This document shows, in pieces, positions 32,101 through 43,191 of a stretch of DNA of 64,000 nucleotides. Position 1 is the stretch's first letter; each line of letters opens with the position of its first letter. The notes below the pieces were generated by a model. That model worked only from the letters and a program-made list of their open reading frames with translations. It did not search any database and had not been told where the DNA came from. Both the position numbers and the translations under genes were made by a program. This stretch comes from Bolinopsis microptera. Lineage: Eukaryota > Ctenophora > Tentaculata > Lobata > Bolinopsidae. The stretch covers positions 13,623,118 to 13,687,117 of the forward strand of contig NC_087078.1 in the NCBI RefSeq assembly GCF_026151205.1. Direction: 5' to 3'.

Positions 32101-35100
32101 GCTATCCGTACCTCTATATCTAGCCATTTGTTTTATTAGTAGCTGTTAGCTATTCCAGTTATTTCTATTCATTTAAAATATAAGCCTTTTTACTTGGTCA
32201 AGCCACGAATGACAGATTAGAAAACTAAAATTTCAAATATTATTTCACTTGGATATGAAGAAAAAGCCATCTTTCTATAGATTTCAGGGCCACAGGCCAA
32301 TTGCCAAAAGTTTGGTTAGCAAAAAATTTAGCAGACGGAAAAGATTTAAGCAATTAATTTGGTCTGCAAAAAATTTGGGCGAGAGGCCCGCTCAAATTTT
32401 TTGTCGCCCAAATTTTTGGGAATTAAGGTATTTTAAACTATTTTAAACTATTTTCACAACTACAAATAAATGTATTTATTAAAACTGATGAATATATGGA
32501 ATGTACATTGTACACCCTGTTAGTAGAAGTCTATTCGTTCGTTTGTTTCCCACCTAACTCATGCTGTTCAACTATTTGCATATTACCTAATCTTACTGAG
32601 TGCTGATATTATAGACAATTGATCACTACAAGTTGGTGTCTAGCTGAATTGTTAGTTGGTACAGTTGGAGACTAAGCACGAGCGGAGAGATAGGAGGATA
32701 TATCCTCCGGTAACTCGTCCTCTGTGTTATAGATCTAGATTGTAGACTAAGGGAACGCTGTATAAATATTGACCACATAACACATTTGATATAATCACAA
32801 ACGGCTAAGAACCGAACTTATCGGTCTATGAATTTGGCTGCTGGACTGGAAACGGTCAGATATCAATCTGTTTCCCTGTTCGCTAGACAAGAACCGAGTG
32901 GCAAACAGGAAAATTATAATTTAACTGAATAGTTTTGAAATTTCTAACGCTCGCGCTGGTTGCTAGATGTCAGAAAATTATTTTAAAAAATTAACGTTAA
33001 CGTTTGAAATTTCTGTGATCCTATGCTAAGGACCCGGCATGTAGCCTTTTTGCCCGGCATCAGATCTCGAGACATGCATTTAGGTCCCAATATCAGACTG
33101 TGAGTACTCCAGATCAAATTATCAAAAAATACAATTTTTCTTCAAAAGTTTTGAAATTTTTAGTTGATATACCGGATTGGAACCGGAACCGAATATTAAA
33201 GCCGGATTATCCAGCGAGGACGATATTCGTATGTTATACGATTCTTCATTATCGTTTATTTTTAAAGTATTCCTAGTTTTATTATCTCAATAATTTCGCG
33301 ATTTAGTCTGAATAAGTTGTATTTTAGTTAGACTGTGAATCAGATAACTGCATTGAAAGCAGTCTAATCTAGTAATAATCTCTCTCTTCAGGCTGAAGCC
33401 TGTATTTGTCCGTAAAGCAGACCGGATAACACTACAGGAACGAGATGCACGTCAATTAATTGAAGATCAGAAACAAGAGGTAAACTTAAGTTTAAATGGT
33501 GAAAAGAAGTTACAATTTACAGCAATTAATTTTAGTCTGGAGATCCTAATATCATGAAAAACTACAGAACATTTTCAATTCCAAGGTTCTTGGGAAAACT
33601 AAAGAATGGCACTTAAATTTCAAATGGGTTAACGAGTATTTAAAACGTCATTACGTGGGAACGGTGAAAATAAGAAAATGTAGAAATGTTGTTAGATCAA
33701 CCCCAGAGTTCGCTACGTTGATCCAATGAGGCTCATCTTTGTTAATATCTTTGTTAATATCTTTGTTAATATAAAGAAAACAATTGTTTCTCCCTACATG
33801 AAAAGCTGTTAAGCTTGGTCAAGTTCTTTTATTCTTGTTATAAGTTTGACTTGTACTCATAGTAAAGGGGCTAATCGGGAGGGGGGGGGGGGGGGTTCTG
33901 TACGTGACGTCGACTAAGTGTAATTTTGGAATTTTTCAAAAGACTCACCCGCCCCCTTCGCGGTACTAACTGTTTTTTCGGATAATATTTTACCCCCCTG
34001 CACCCCTTTAGCCGGCTTTTGTGGTACTAACTGTTGAGAAATCACGGGGTACTAAATGTGTTTTGGTATATAAAATAAGATACACGACTCCGATTATAGG
34101 TCATATATGACAATATTTTATCTTGACAATTACATTGGCTCCATTCCCAAATCATAACTTCATAATACTCACATCCTTAGTATTCATTTTGTTATTAATG
34201 GCTTAATGGCTAACAATTAATAAGTCTATGATGATGAAAAGTATTGCTTCTCAAGACCTAGGAATTCTGTTAAAATATAAATTTAAAATAACACAGCTGC
34301 TAACACATGTACTGTATTAAAATATACAGTGTCATATTTAAAGAGTATTGGCAGATGGCAAAATGTGGTGTGTGAAGGCGATATTGAAGGTTACCCAAAT
34401 GTAATAGAGCAATGTAATACTAATAGTTCAGTTTATAATATCCCCCGAGTCCCGACTTTAACCTTTATATGGTTACTCTCGATACGTTCATTTACTCTTT
34501 ATAGTGTCCAATATTAAACCACACCCTTGCCAGTGCCCAGTGTCCAATGTTATTCCTTTAAAATCACACTCTTGCCAGTGTACAATGTTATTCCTTTTAA
34601 ATCACACCCTTGTCAGTGTACAATGTTATTCCTTTTAAATTACGCACTTGTCAGTGTCCAATGTGTTTCCTTTTCCAATCACACCCTTGCTGGTGTCCAA
34701 TGTGTTTCCCTTTAAACCACACCCTTTCCAGGTGGACAAAGCTCGAAAAGAGAACAAGAAGAAAGAATCCCACCTGTTAGTTGAACAGATAATAAAGGAG
34801 GAAATGACAGCAGAACATCTCCAGAACCAAGCTGCCGATAGCGACGATGACGGTACATAAAACTTTGTTACTCTTAAATCTTAATCGCTTGATCTGTTTA
34901 AACGGTCCGGTTACGTGTGGTATTGAGTTACAAATAATGATGGGGTGTGAGGTGATCACCACGTGACATAACACACACCACGTGACATAACACACACCAC
35001 GTGACATAACACACACCACGTGACACACCACATACCACGTGATGGGGGTGTATTTCAGCCAGAACGACTCAAGTTATTGGAACTTTATTGATTTTGTGGT

Positions 35101-35949
35101 GATTAATTAATATTGTGTGAGAACTTAGTTGGTTATATGACATCAATGCCAAGGGTAAAATAGCTCCACCCCTGGCTCTTGTGTGTTATCATTTAGATTT
35201 ATGTAAATATTAATGTAATATATTTTTCGAAAATCTATTGGTGAACATTATTAGAAACTCAGCCAAATAAAAAATTTTCTGAAGGAGCGGCAATTAACAC
35301 CGACGATGAGAACGAAGAAGAGGAATATGAAGGTTGGAAAGTTCGAGAATTGAAGAGAATTAAAACTGTCAGGGAAGCAAGAGAAGCGAGAGAAAAGGAG
35401 GTGCGTTAATTTGAATAAATATATTCGACACTGTTACTAGATGAAGATTGCTGGGATAAGACAGTTACTCTGTGTTGACTTATGTTCTATTTTGTTCTAT
35501 TTTGTTCTATTTTGTTCTATAAACTCCCTCCCCAGGCGTCTGAACTGGACAAAGTACGAAACATGACAGAAGAAGAACGTAGGTTATGGCAGAGAATGAA
35601 CCCCAAACATCTGACTAACAAAGCAGAGAAAGGAAAATACCGGTTCCTCCAGAAATACTACCACCGTGGTGCGTTCTACCTCGACAACGAGGACACCACA
35701 CTCAAACAGGACTTTTCCAAACCAACCCTCGAGGATCACTTTGACAAGTCCATCTTGCCCAAAGTCATGCAGGTTAAAAACTTTGGTCGGAGTGGTAGGA
35801 CGAAGTACACTCATTTGTTAGACCAGGATACTACAAGTGCTGACTCACCCTGGTCACAGACTAACCAAATGAACACTAAGTTCCACGCTACTGCGGGGGG
35901 CACTAAACTTCAGTTTACTAAACCTAGCTCTAGGAAGAAGGAGAGGTGA
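29120..35949 (+). CDS. MFAP1: MFAP1 spliceosomal B-complex protein, 9 exons, 456 aa
   Basis: Exons 29120-29265, 29487-29569, 29740-29868, 30397-30515, 30737-30891, 33392-33479, 34732-34852, 35285-35400 and 35536-35949; all phases join, giving 456 aa (human about 439). Hallmarks: GKRPDYA followed by [12 protein letters not shown]-type charged helices, the acidic run ending [36 protein letters not shown], and the near-invariant C-terminal [28 protein letters not shown] and [18 protein letters not shown]. Despite its name, MFAP1 is a nuclear splicing factor (yeast Spp381 relative) that binds Prp38 in the B complex. CAG sits immediately before the ATG, suggesting an upstream exon or leader acceptor. 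Intron 5 holds duplicated donor sites and a pogo-like transposon. Confidence 0.95.
30855..31075 (+). repeat. Tandem quadruplication of the MFAP1 exon-5 donor site
   Basis: GTGAGGACGATATCGGACCT followed by AGGTAAGTGA and a CCGACCGGTCTG tail occurs four times (the last two slightly trimmed). The potential donors follow 30891, 30945, 30998 and 31041. Only the first keeps the MFAP1 frame, because reading past it meets AGG TAA at once. Confidence 0.85.
31558..32428 (+). mobile_element. Pogo/mariner-like DNA transposon, 871 bp
   Basis: Inverted ends CCTTARTTCCCAAAAATTTG at 31558 and 32428 are each flanked by TA (31556-31557 and 32429-32430), the target duplication used by the Tc1/mariner-pogo superfamily. 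A transposase remnant lies inside. Internal AAATTTGGGC words recur near both ends. Confidence 0.75.
31806..32093 (+). pseudogene. Pogo-type transposase C-terminal fragment
   Basis: The + strand reads PLDIS, then after a one-base frame change [18 protein letters not shown], then [15 protein letters not shown] and [15 protein letters not shown] before a stop. This matches the last part of DDE transposases of the pogo/Tigger group (PLDVxxNKPFK..., I..GF...GI). The N-terminal DNA-binding domain and first catalytic residues are absent. No role in MFAP1 is expected. Confidence 0.65.
33735..33905. repeat. Short tandem repeat and poly-G tract in MFAP1 intron 6
   Basis: ATCTTTGTTAATAT-type 14-mers repeat three times at about 33735-33775, and a run of about 17 G lies near 33879-33895. 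No gene seen. Confidence 0.5.
34515..34731 (+). repeat. About 39-bp minisatellite ending at the MFAP1 exon-7 acceptor
   Basis: Five units starting CACACCCTTGCCAGTGTCCA and continuing ATGTTATTCCTTTTAAAT. The sixth, partial unit is CACACCCTTTCCAG, which is the actual 3' splice site of exon 7. Most upstream units therefore carry a pyrimidine-rich CAG resembling an acceptor. Confidence 0.75.
34957..35042. repeat. 19-bp minisatellite with CACGTG
   Basis: ACCACGTGACATAACACAC repeats about four times in MFAP1 intron 7, each unit containing an E-box hexamer. Whether it binds anything is unknown. Confidence 0.7.
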
Positions 35950-36585
35950 GAGTAGGGGCCAGGGGGGGGGACAACTAATGTTGCTCCTCCTCCATCCACC
36001 CTCCACCCAGAATCTGTTTCGTTACATCACCAAGACAAGTTTGTTTTATCCCCAAGATTCATCACATTTGAGAAAGTTCCTGACCACTTCAGATTTTCTG
36101 TAGACTTGTTAACAATCTGGATACCTTCAGAGCTCTTTATTTTCCCGACTTTATAGTAATTTAATAATTTGTCGATATTTTACCATTTTAAGTCTGATAG
36201 CCAGTTTCATTGGTGATGTGTTGATGTTTATTAAAACGTGTATGATGTCATTTGTGATCTAATTCTAGTTCTTGTAGGGTGCTTATTTATGTAGCTCATA
36301 TTTATTTTTATTCTCCCTCATTATATTGCTCTACACGAAATGACTGAATTTTCAGCCAACCTCTTAATTTGAAATACTGTACGACATCTGACTTCATAAC
36401 CCTTGTATTATTGAAATTTTGACTTTATGAAAGTACACCAAATGTCACTATGAGATATCCTGAAATGTAAACCAAAATATCCTGAAACATCACACAAATA
36501 AAAGCATGCACAAACATGCACTTCCCCAGAAGCTGACCCCACTCTGACCCCACTCTGACCCCACTCCACAGCCTCTAGCTTCACA
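35950..36585 (+). terminator. MFAP1 3' end and MFAP1-GPATCH11 spacer
   Basis: AATAAA at 36498-36503 is the best polyadenylation signal for MFAP1. If used, it leaves less than 80 bp before the next coding start. CTGACCCCACT repeats three times at 36533-36567 and runs into CCACTCCACAG, an acceptor-like site 15 nt before the GPATCH11 ATG. Confidence 0.5.
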
Positions 36586-39500
36586 ATGGCTGACGATTAC
36601 ATGTCGGATAGTTTCCTGGAGCAGGTCTGTGACGTGCGACCTGGTTTGGTGAGGGGGGTGGGAAAGAGAAAACTAGAGGTGCACAAGAGGCAGCTATCCA
36701 ACAAGCGTGTAGGTACACAATATTGTTATTAATAGTATTTTAATATCTAGATACTATATATCATTAATGAGAGTTACCTTATCGGACCTTATTTGGGCAG
36801 ACATTACGTGGAGGTTCTTTCTCTTCAGAGCTCATGGCCGGCCAAATGAAGTTCGACTAAAGGTGTACATAGTTAATCTTTCTGGTTGATCAAGTACTTT
36901 TGCAAATGTAGAATGACCAGATCTTGCTCGTTTGTAACTGTTTTCAATCCAGAATGCAAAAGATCAGTCTAGTTCGAAGAAATTGAATGCTAAAGAAACT
37001 TTGATGAAAGGCCTCGAAACCAACGTTATAAGTGAAGATAACCCTGGATTTAAGATGATGCAGAAAATGGGTTTCAAACAGGGGGTTGGACTCGGGAAGC
37101 AAGGTAAATTGCATTAATTAACAGCGACCCTAAATATCGTATGGTATTTTTGGCGCACATTTACATTTTACACTGGCTTCTGTTATTAACTATTTCCAAT
37201 AATTGTCCAGTTACAGAAACATCACTCTCAATAATTACCGATAGTTCTGGTACACTTTAGATATACCAATAAAATTGATATTGCAATATTATGTTGCTCG
37301 TATAACGCTCACTAATACACAGATTGGTTTACATCGAGAATAATGGTAATCTGTAAATAAAGGTCTAGAAAGTTTGCAGTTTTAGATCTATTAAAGGGTT
37401 TGTCATGCTGATGTTGGCACTGTTATTGACCACAGCATTGTTTGTGATGGTCTCTGCAGACTTTCTTTGTACACTAAGGAATTATTTTGTGCACAGTATA
37501 CACGTACTCTAGACTGGTTTCTATTTTCTGGCGACAAATGGTAAGGTTACACCACTGTATCTGATAGGTTAGAGTAGTTTTCAGAGTCATTGTTTTCTTT
37601 AACTTCAGTCTTCTAGTTCCACAACAAGCCGCGGGATTGTTAGCTAAATTTTAAAGTGTGTACGCACTACGCATTTTACCTCGTGACGCGTAGGCAGCAT
37701 GTAAACACGAATGTGATTAGTCGTTAGGGACGAATACTACTTTCTATGTAGCACAGCAGGATAGTGTGTACTTAACGGTTTATTGTAGGCTTTTGAAGAT
37801 GGCTGAAGAAAGTAACCCATCACTTCAAAATGCCCCAGCGAAATGGGCTTAATATGTCACTGCATGTTTCGAATTTTGATTTCAGTTTTTTTTTAGTGTC
37901 ATGTCCTTGATTGGTGTATATGTGCGGTAAACTTTGAGCATCTCTGATGGCGCTAATCTGAACTCGACTGAGTTCCCTTCATCTGAGCTTAACTAGCCAG
38001 TAGTTAAGCTACCGATGAAGGGAAAAATTACCCATGATCGGGGACAAATATATTAAAATTATCATGTAAAAAGGAACGCGCGATCAAATTTAAATAATGA
38101 AAATACTGAATTTTCATATAAAACGTACTATTTTATTGCGCGCGTGGTAGACTCCATGCTGAACGAAATTCTGTGTTATGAAACTGAACACTCCATTTCC
38201 ACTTTTTAATTTTCCATTTACCCCTCAATCACGAAATAAGGTATTTTAATGTCTACTCTGTATGTTCAGGCGAAGGAAGAGTGGAACCCATAAAGATTGA
38301 ACCCTTCAAGAAGAAGTCCGCTGGACTAGGGCAAGCTGCAGCAAAAGAGGAAGAATGCAGAAAAAGGCTAAAAATGGAGCAAGCACGTTTAGCTGCTTAC
38401 AAAGTAAGTGTTTTTCATCATGCTGTCTTGCCCATGGTTTTTGAACATTAAGAATTAATATTACGCTATCATACATTTTGTGATGCTCTTATTACAATTT
38501 GTCACTGTAAGGCTTTCCAATATCACATCATGTAAAACACGCTGCCACAGCGGAACGAAGCCCAGCTGCTGCAACAGTTCCGAAAGAACAAAAGTCAAGA
38601 AGCAGAGATGAAGCACATGCTGAGTACGGTGAGAAAGTGCCAGAACGTTTGTCGTCAGATGGATGAAAAGTGTGGGATAGTACCGCGAGAGATCTGGTAT
38701 TGGCCTCCACAGAAACCTCAAGAGAATTTGGAGTCTGACGAGGACGAGGACGAGGACGAGGTTAATTAACAGATTATTGACTATTCTTGCTAAAATTTAC
38801 TCTAATATGTAATACGATTACAGAATATATTCTGTGCTGACTGCTGATTCAGTTAAATCAGCAGAATATAATATGTATCGACCTGGTATGGAGGGAGAGG
38901 AGCCAACAGAAGAGAGGAGGGGAGAGGTTGGCTATTTTTGTTTTTGGGTTCAAATGATACAGTCGTTGCCTCACTCAGATTCCGCCCTACAGCTGACACA
39001 TCTAGGATGGACACAAGGCCATCTAGATTGAGAAGAGATAGCACCACATCTGTGGAAAGCCATAGTAGTGAAGCATTCAGAACCCCCTTCACTAGAAGAC
39101 GAATGAACAGTGACCAACAGAGATCCACTGCTCCAAATGATTTTTTAGAAAAACTTATGGAGAACATGAAGCAGGGCTTCAGTCAACAACGAGCAGAGAT
39201 AGGAATTATGAAACAGGGCATAGACACACAGATAGAAGCCCTCTGGAAACAACTGAGCTCCATCAACCAACTCAGCCTTCCCCAACCACCAACATTCCAC
39301 CAGTACCAACTACCCAACCAAATGGTACAACCCCCAACTGCCCCGTGGAACAACGGCCAGAATCAGTGTTCCATCTACTAAATGCGCAGTGTCTATCCCC
39401 TAAAGCCACCAGCACGACAAAGTGGAAAATACCCTTCATTTCCGATACCATTCTCAACAACAAAAATACTTTCGTGCCATTCATGGGGATAACAGAAACG

Positions 39501-42500
39501 TGGCTGAAGAGCTACATTACCGATGCACAATTACAGGTAAAAAACTATTCAGTCTTCAGATCAGATAGAGACCTGAGAAACAATGGAGGTGCATTGTTAT
39601 ACGTTCACAGCTCATATATTGTGTCTGACTACAAAAGTTTTGGCGACAAATTCTGTAATTGTGTAATCCTCAGGATAGAGGAACTGAACTGTGTTACCGC
39701 AACAGTCTATAGACCACCTGACTGCCCGGTGGCTTCGTTCAGATATATATTAGAGCAGATTCAATTATTCATTGACTCAAGACCTGAAGAAAATCAGGAG
39801 CTCTACGTAACAGGAGATTTCAACTTACCCAATATAGATTGGAAAATATTAACTGCAGACAGCTCTCTAGGGAAGAGAGGAACAGAGTCGGCGACCCTTC
39901 TACTTGACTTCATGTCGAAAAATCTTCTCTCACAAATCATTAACCAGCCGACACGTGGTAACAACACCATTGACCTGGTCTTAACCAACCGTGTGCAATA
40001 TGTTTGTGAGACACAGTCCACAGAAACTAGTTTATCTGACCATAATCTTGTGTCCGTAGTTCTAGGCTACGACGCCAGAAGAAATGAAAACTACTATCAC
40101 AATGTGAAGGAAGCAGAGGATTTCACATACTTTAGCCTCAACCTCCACAAAGCAGATCTTGATGCCATAAACAGAAAACTCATAGATGTTGAATGGAACA
40201 CACTTCATAATCTGTGCCCACAAGAAGATGACGGATCGATGTTTGCAGAAATCGTCCGACTGACAACACTACAGATCTGCTATGCCCATACCCCTCTCAA
40301 GGAAACTCCAGCAGCTAATGCCAGGCCCAAAATAAGCCGACCCAGAAGGATACTATACAGAAAAAAGAGAAAACTCAAGGCACGCATCAGATGTCTTAAG
40401 ATATTAAACCCGGACTCCCTCTCCTTACCTACCCTAGAACATAAAGTAAATCTGATGGCTTATGAAATTCAACAAAACATAAGTATGGAGATTAACGGAA
40501 GAGAGCGCAAAGCTGTACAATGCGTTAAGAAAAACCCGAAATATTTCTTCAGCTATGCAAAAAGATTTTCTAAGCTGAAATCAAATATCGGTCCGCTAAG
40601 AAGCAGCTCCACAGGAACACTACAACATGATGCTAAGAAAATGGCGGAGATCCTTCAAGACCAATATTCTTCAGTGTTTAGTGACCCTGACAACGAGAAG
40701 AAAAAAGACACAACCAGCAATATAACATCGCCCTCAGAAAAGTTAACATCATTCAACTTTAGTAAAGAGGACCTCATCACAGCTATTGATGAAATTGATG
40801 CTGACTCGGCAACATCTGATGGGGACATTCCAGCAAGGATACTGAAAGCTTGCAAACAACCGCTTTCAGAAGCCCTGATGATCATTTGGGAGAACTCCTT
40901 CAGAAATGGTCAAGTTCCTTCAGTCTATAAGGAACAATATATCACACCAGTGTTTAAAAAAGGAAACAAAACAGACCCGGGAAATTATAGACCTGTCTCG
41001 TTAACTTCCCATATGATAAAAGTGTTTGAGAGAGTACTAAGAAAGAACATGGTAGAGCACTTGGAGTCGAATCACATATTCTCTAAGAAGCAACACGGCT
41101 TCCGGAAAGGTAGAAGCTGTCTTACACAGTTATTACAACACATGGACTACATCCTAAACAACTACCTAGACAGCTCCGAAACAGACGTGATATACCTTGA
41201 TTATGCTAAAGCCTTCGACAAGGTGGATCATTCCCTACTTCTTAAAAAGGTTAAGTCGTATGGAATACAAGGTAATCTGTACAAATGGATTGAGCAATTC
41301 CTCCTTGATAGGACTCAAACGGTCATTGTCGACGGAAAGCATTCTAGGCCAATGCCGGTTATCAGTGGAGTACCGCAGGGGACTGTACTTGGTCCAATCC
41401 TCTTTCTTCTTTACGTCAACGATCTAGATCAGTACGTGAAAGATTCCAAACTTAGCAGCTTTGCCGATGACACCCGAATAGGCAGAAAAATATCGACGTT
41501 AAACGACTGCAATCTTCTTCAAGAAGATCTAAACAGAATCATACGTTGGTCCGAGGACAACAACATGAAACTGCACGAAAACAAGTTTGAACTTGTTTGC
41601 TATAGAACACCGGCCTCTAAATCACTTTCAGAGGAGCTGCCATTTATGAGTGACATCACAAACTACACCACTCCAAATGGATCAGTCATAGAAAGAAGCC
41701 CATTAGTGCGTGACCTAGGAGTCAACATGTCCGATGATTACTCCTGGACACCACATATCAACATCATGGTTGACAAGGCACGTCAGATGGCATCTTGGGT
41801 TCTTGGAGTATTCAAAGACAGGACAACACCTGTTATGCTCCAGCTCTACAAATCCCTAATAAGGTCCAGAGTGGAGTACTGCTGCCCGCTTTGGAATCCA
41901 AACAAGATCTATGATATCCAGTCTATCGAGAGCATACAACGCCAGTTCACTAGACGAATTCTAGGGCTGAGAGACACCGATTATTGGAATAGACTGAAGG
42001 AACTGAAACTTGCATCACTGCAAAGACGCCGAGAACGCTACACCATCATACATCTGTGGAAAGTTCTCCAGGGTATATGTCCAAATGACCTAGATGTACA
42101 GTTCAGAGAGAATGCCAGACTGGGAGTTAAAGTTATACTCCCTTCTCTCACAAAAAAAGCATCAGCTGCTGCACGCTCCACCTACGACCACTCATTCGCA
42201 GTGAGAGCTGGAAGACTCTGGAATGTTCTCCCCAAAATTGTCAATACTCAAAGGACTTTGACAAGCTTCAAGACATCTCTTGGAAACTTCCTAGACACCC
42301 TTCCAGACAAGCCCCCTACTCCTGGATACAGTGCAGAAAACTCTAACTCGATAATAGACTGGTGCAGTCAAGGAGGTGGTCCGCAGATTGCGTGATGGCC
42401 GTGAAGATGCCTACTTCTAAACCTATCAATAGGTTCAATAGGTAGGTTCACTCGTAAAAACAACAATATAAGATGTTGATTGGCCACAAAGTATTAAGTG

Positions 42501-43191
42501 AGTACGTAATATGTAAACGACCCTTATTGGCGCCCCCCTAAGATGGCCCATTGCCCCCCGGCCCCCCCCCCCCCAGCGGGGCCCTTCGTTACGCCATTGA
42601 AAGTGAGTACGTAATATGTAAACGACCCCTATTCTTAAGTTCCAATCGAGTTTTTCGTGGCTCCACTGGCTCTGTTGTGTTTTCAAACTGCTTAAAATCA
42701 ACAGCCTTGATAACAGTGGTATTCCTTATGAAATAAGAATAATTACAATTAAAGTAATTACAAATTAGCATAACAAGGCATGGCGCCCTGGTAACTTTTT
42801 ATCAGACCTGTTCATTTGCAGGCTAATGCGAATTAAAACACTGATAAACCTCTATCGGGAATTCCAGTAAATCAGGGATCGGATGAACAGTTATATACTG
42901 TATTATCATATCAAATTAAACACTGTCTGATATACAGCTCTCGCATCCGATTTGAATAAACTTGCTAAATCACCACTTCAACAGCAGGAGGAAGAGCAGC
43001 CAGATCCAGAGAATGTCATATTACCGGAACTAGACGCGTATCTGAGATACCAACACAGCTACTGTGTGTGGTGTGGAGTGAAGTACATGCACAGAGAAGA
43101 CTTGATCACCCACTGCCCTGGAGACACTCAACAGGCACACGACCAGGATGATGCCGGGGACTTTGCCGGGGACACAGACTTTGCAGATTGA
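36586..43191 (+). CDS. GPATCH11: GPATCH11 (G-patch and DUF4187 protein), 5 exons, 274 aa
   Basis: Exons 36586-36708, 36953-37103, 38270-38403, 38551-38760 and about 42985-43191. Phases agree; the last acceptor could also be 3 nt later. Start MADDYMSDSFLEQ and DVRPGL match the family N-terminus. The G-patch spans residues about 70-105 (NPGFKMMQKMGFKQG, then GLGKQGEGRVEPI). A charged coiled-coil follows, then PREIWYWPP, an acidic run, and the DUF4187 C-terminus with CVWCGVKY..DLITHCPG, a zinc-binding CxxC..H-x-C type. G-patch proteins commonly activate DEAH helicases; human GPATCH11 is nuclear and linked to splicing. Intron 4 contains a LINE. AATAAA at 43509 may end the transcript. Confidence 0.9.
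38938..39381 (+). CDS. LINE ORF1 C-terminal part, coiled-coil
   Basis: A frame ending at TAA 39379-39381 with a basic start (TPFTRRR), a probable coiled coil (LEKLMENMKQGFSQQRAEIG) and a Pro/Gln-rich end. No zinc finger remains, so I take it as a 5'-truncated ORF1. The ORF2 frame overlaps it. Confidence 0.5.
   Translation: MFLGSNDTVVASLRFRPTADTSRMDTRPSRLRRDSTTSVESHSSEAFRTPFTRRRMNSDQQRSTAPNDFLEKLMENMKQGFSQQRAEIGIMKQGIDTQIEALWKQLSSINQLSLPQPPTFHQYQLPNQMVQPPTAPWNNGQNQCSIY
39345..42395 (+). CDS. LINE ORF2 endonuclease and reverse transcriptase, uninterrupted
   Basis: An open frame of over 1000 codons with no stop. Endonuclease motifs: LLNAQCLS, GITETWL, NNGGALLYV, TVYRPPDCP, VTGDFNLPNIDW, IDLVLTN and LSDHNLV. 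RT motifs: YRPVSLTSHMIKVFERV, KQHGFRKGRSC, YLDYAKAFDKVDH, GVPQGTVLGPILF and FADDTRIG. The C-terminal domain has RRRERYT and FAVRAGRLWNVLP. The frame has no ATG before the first endonuclease motif (first Met at about codon 46 of the segment given), and it is -1 relative to ORF1, so expression would need frameshifting or reinitiation, or the native start was lost. All catalytic residues appear intact. Confidence 0.8.
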   Translation: MEQRPESVFHLLNAQCLSPKATSTTKWKIPFISDTILNNKNTFVPFMGITETWLKSYITDAQLQVKNYSVFRSDRDLRNNGGALLYVHSSYIVSDYKSFGDKFCNCVILRIEELNCVTATVYRPPDCPVASFRYILEQIQLFIDSRPEENQELYVTGDFNLPNIDWKILTADSSLGKRGTESATLLLDFMSKNLLSQIINQPTRGNNTIDLVLTNRVQYVCETQSTETSLSDHNLVSVVLGYDARRNENYYHNVKEAEDFTYFSLNLHKADLDAINRKLIDVEWNTLHNLCPQEDDGSMFAEIVRLTTLQICYAHTPLKETPAANARPKISRPRRILYRKKRKLKARIRCLKILNPDSLSLPTLEHKVNLMAYEIQQNISMEINGRERKAVQCVKKNPKYFFSYAKRFSKLKSNIGPLRSSSTGTLQHDAKKMAEILQDQYSSVFSDPDNEKKKDTTSNITSPSEKLTSFNFSKEDLITAIDEIDADSATSDGDIPARILKACKQPLSEALMIIWENSFRNGQVPSVYKEQYITPVFKKGNKTDPGNYRPVSLTSHMIKVFERVLRKNMVEHLESNHIFSKKQHGFRKGRSCLTQLLQHMDYILNNYLDSSETDVIYLDYAKAFDKVDHSLLLKKVKSYGIQGNLYKWIEQFLLDRTQTVIVDGKHSRPMPVISGVPQGTVLGPILFLLYVNDLDQYVKDSKLSSFADDTRIGRKISTLNDCNLLQEDLNRIIRWSEDNNMKLHENKFELVCYRTPASKSLSEELPFMSDITNYTTPNGSVIERSPLVRDLGVNMSDDYSWTPHINIMVDKARQMASWVLGVFKDRTTPVMLQLYKSLIRSRVEYCCPLWNPNKIYDIQSIESIQRQFTRRILGLRDTDYWNRLKELKLASLQRRRERYTIIHLWKVLQGICPNDLDVQFRENARLGVKVILPSLTKKASAAARSTYDHSFAVRAGRLWNVLPKIVNTQRTLTSFKTSLGNFLDTLPDKPPTPGYSAENSNSIIDWCSQGGGPQIA
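42496..42628. repeat. Direct repeats of a MITE end with G/C-rich core
   Basis: AAGTGAGTACGTAATATGTA plus AACGACCC occurs at 42496-42523 and 42601-42628 in direct orientation. It resembles one terminus of the MITE at 27782-27945. A C14-containing GC block lies between. Confidence 0.55.

Larger units (their letters stand above)
38930..42440 (+). mobile_element. Family B (CR1/L2-like) LINE, copy 1, in GPATCH11 intron 4
   Basis: Sense-oriented insertion with a partial ORF1 and a complete-looking ORF2. The 5' edge is approximate (about 38930), after which the host intron resumes near 42440 following a short 3' UTR with AATAGGT-type repeats. Its protein is clearly related to the copy at 54560-57480. 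Confidence 0.75.

Noticed and set aside
38846-38927. Possible extra GPATCH11 exon (acceptor CTGATTCAG, acidic frame with MEGEEPTEERRGE)
   Set aside because: The acidic frame needs a phase-1 donor, but the preceding exon ends in phase 0. The phase-0 reading gives an unrelated sequence, so I treat it as intron or LINE flank.
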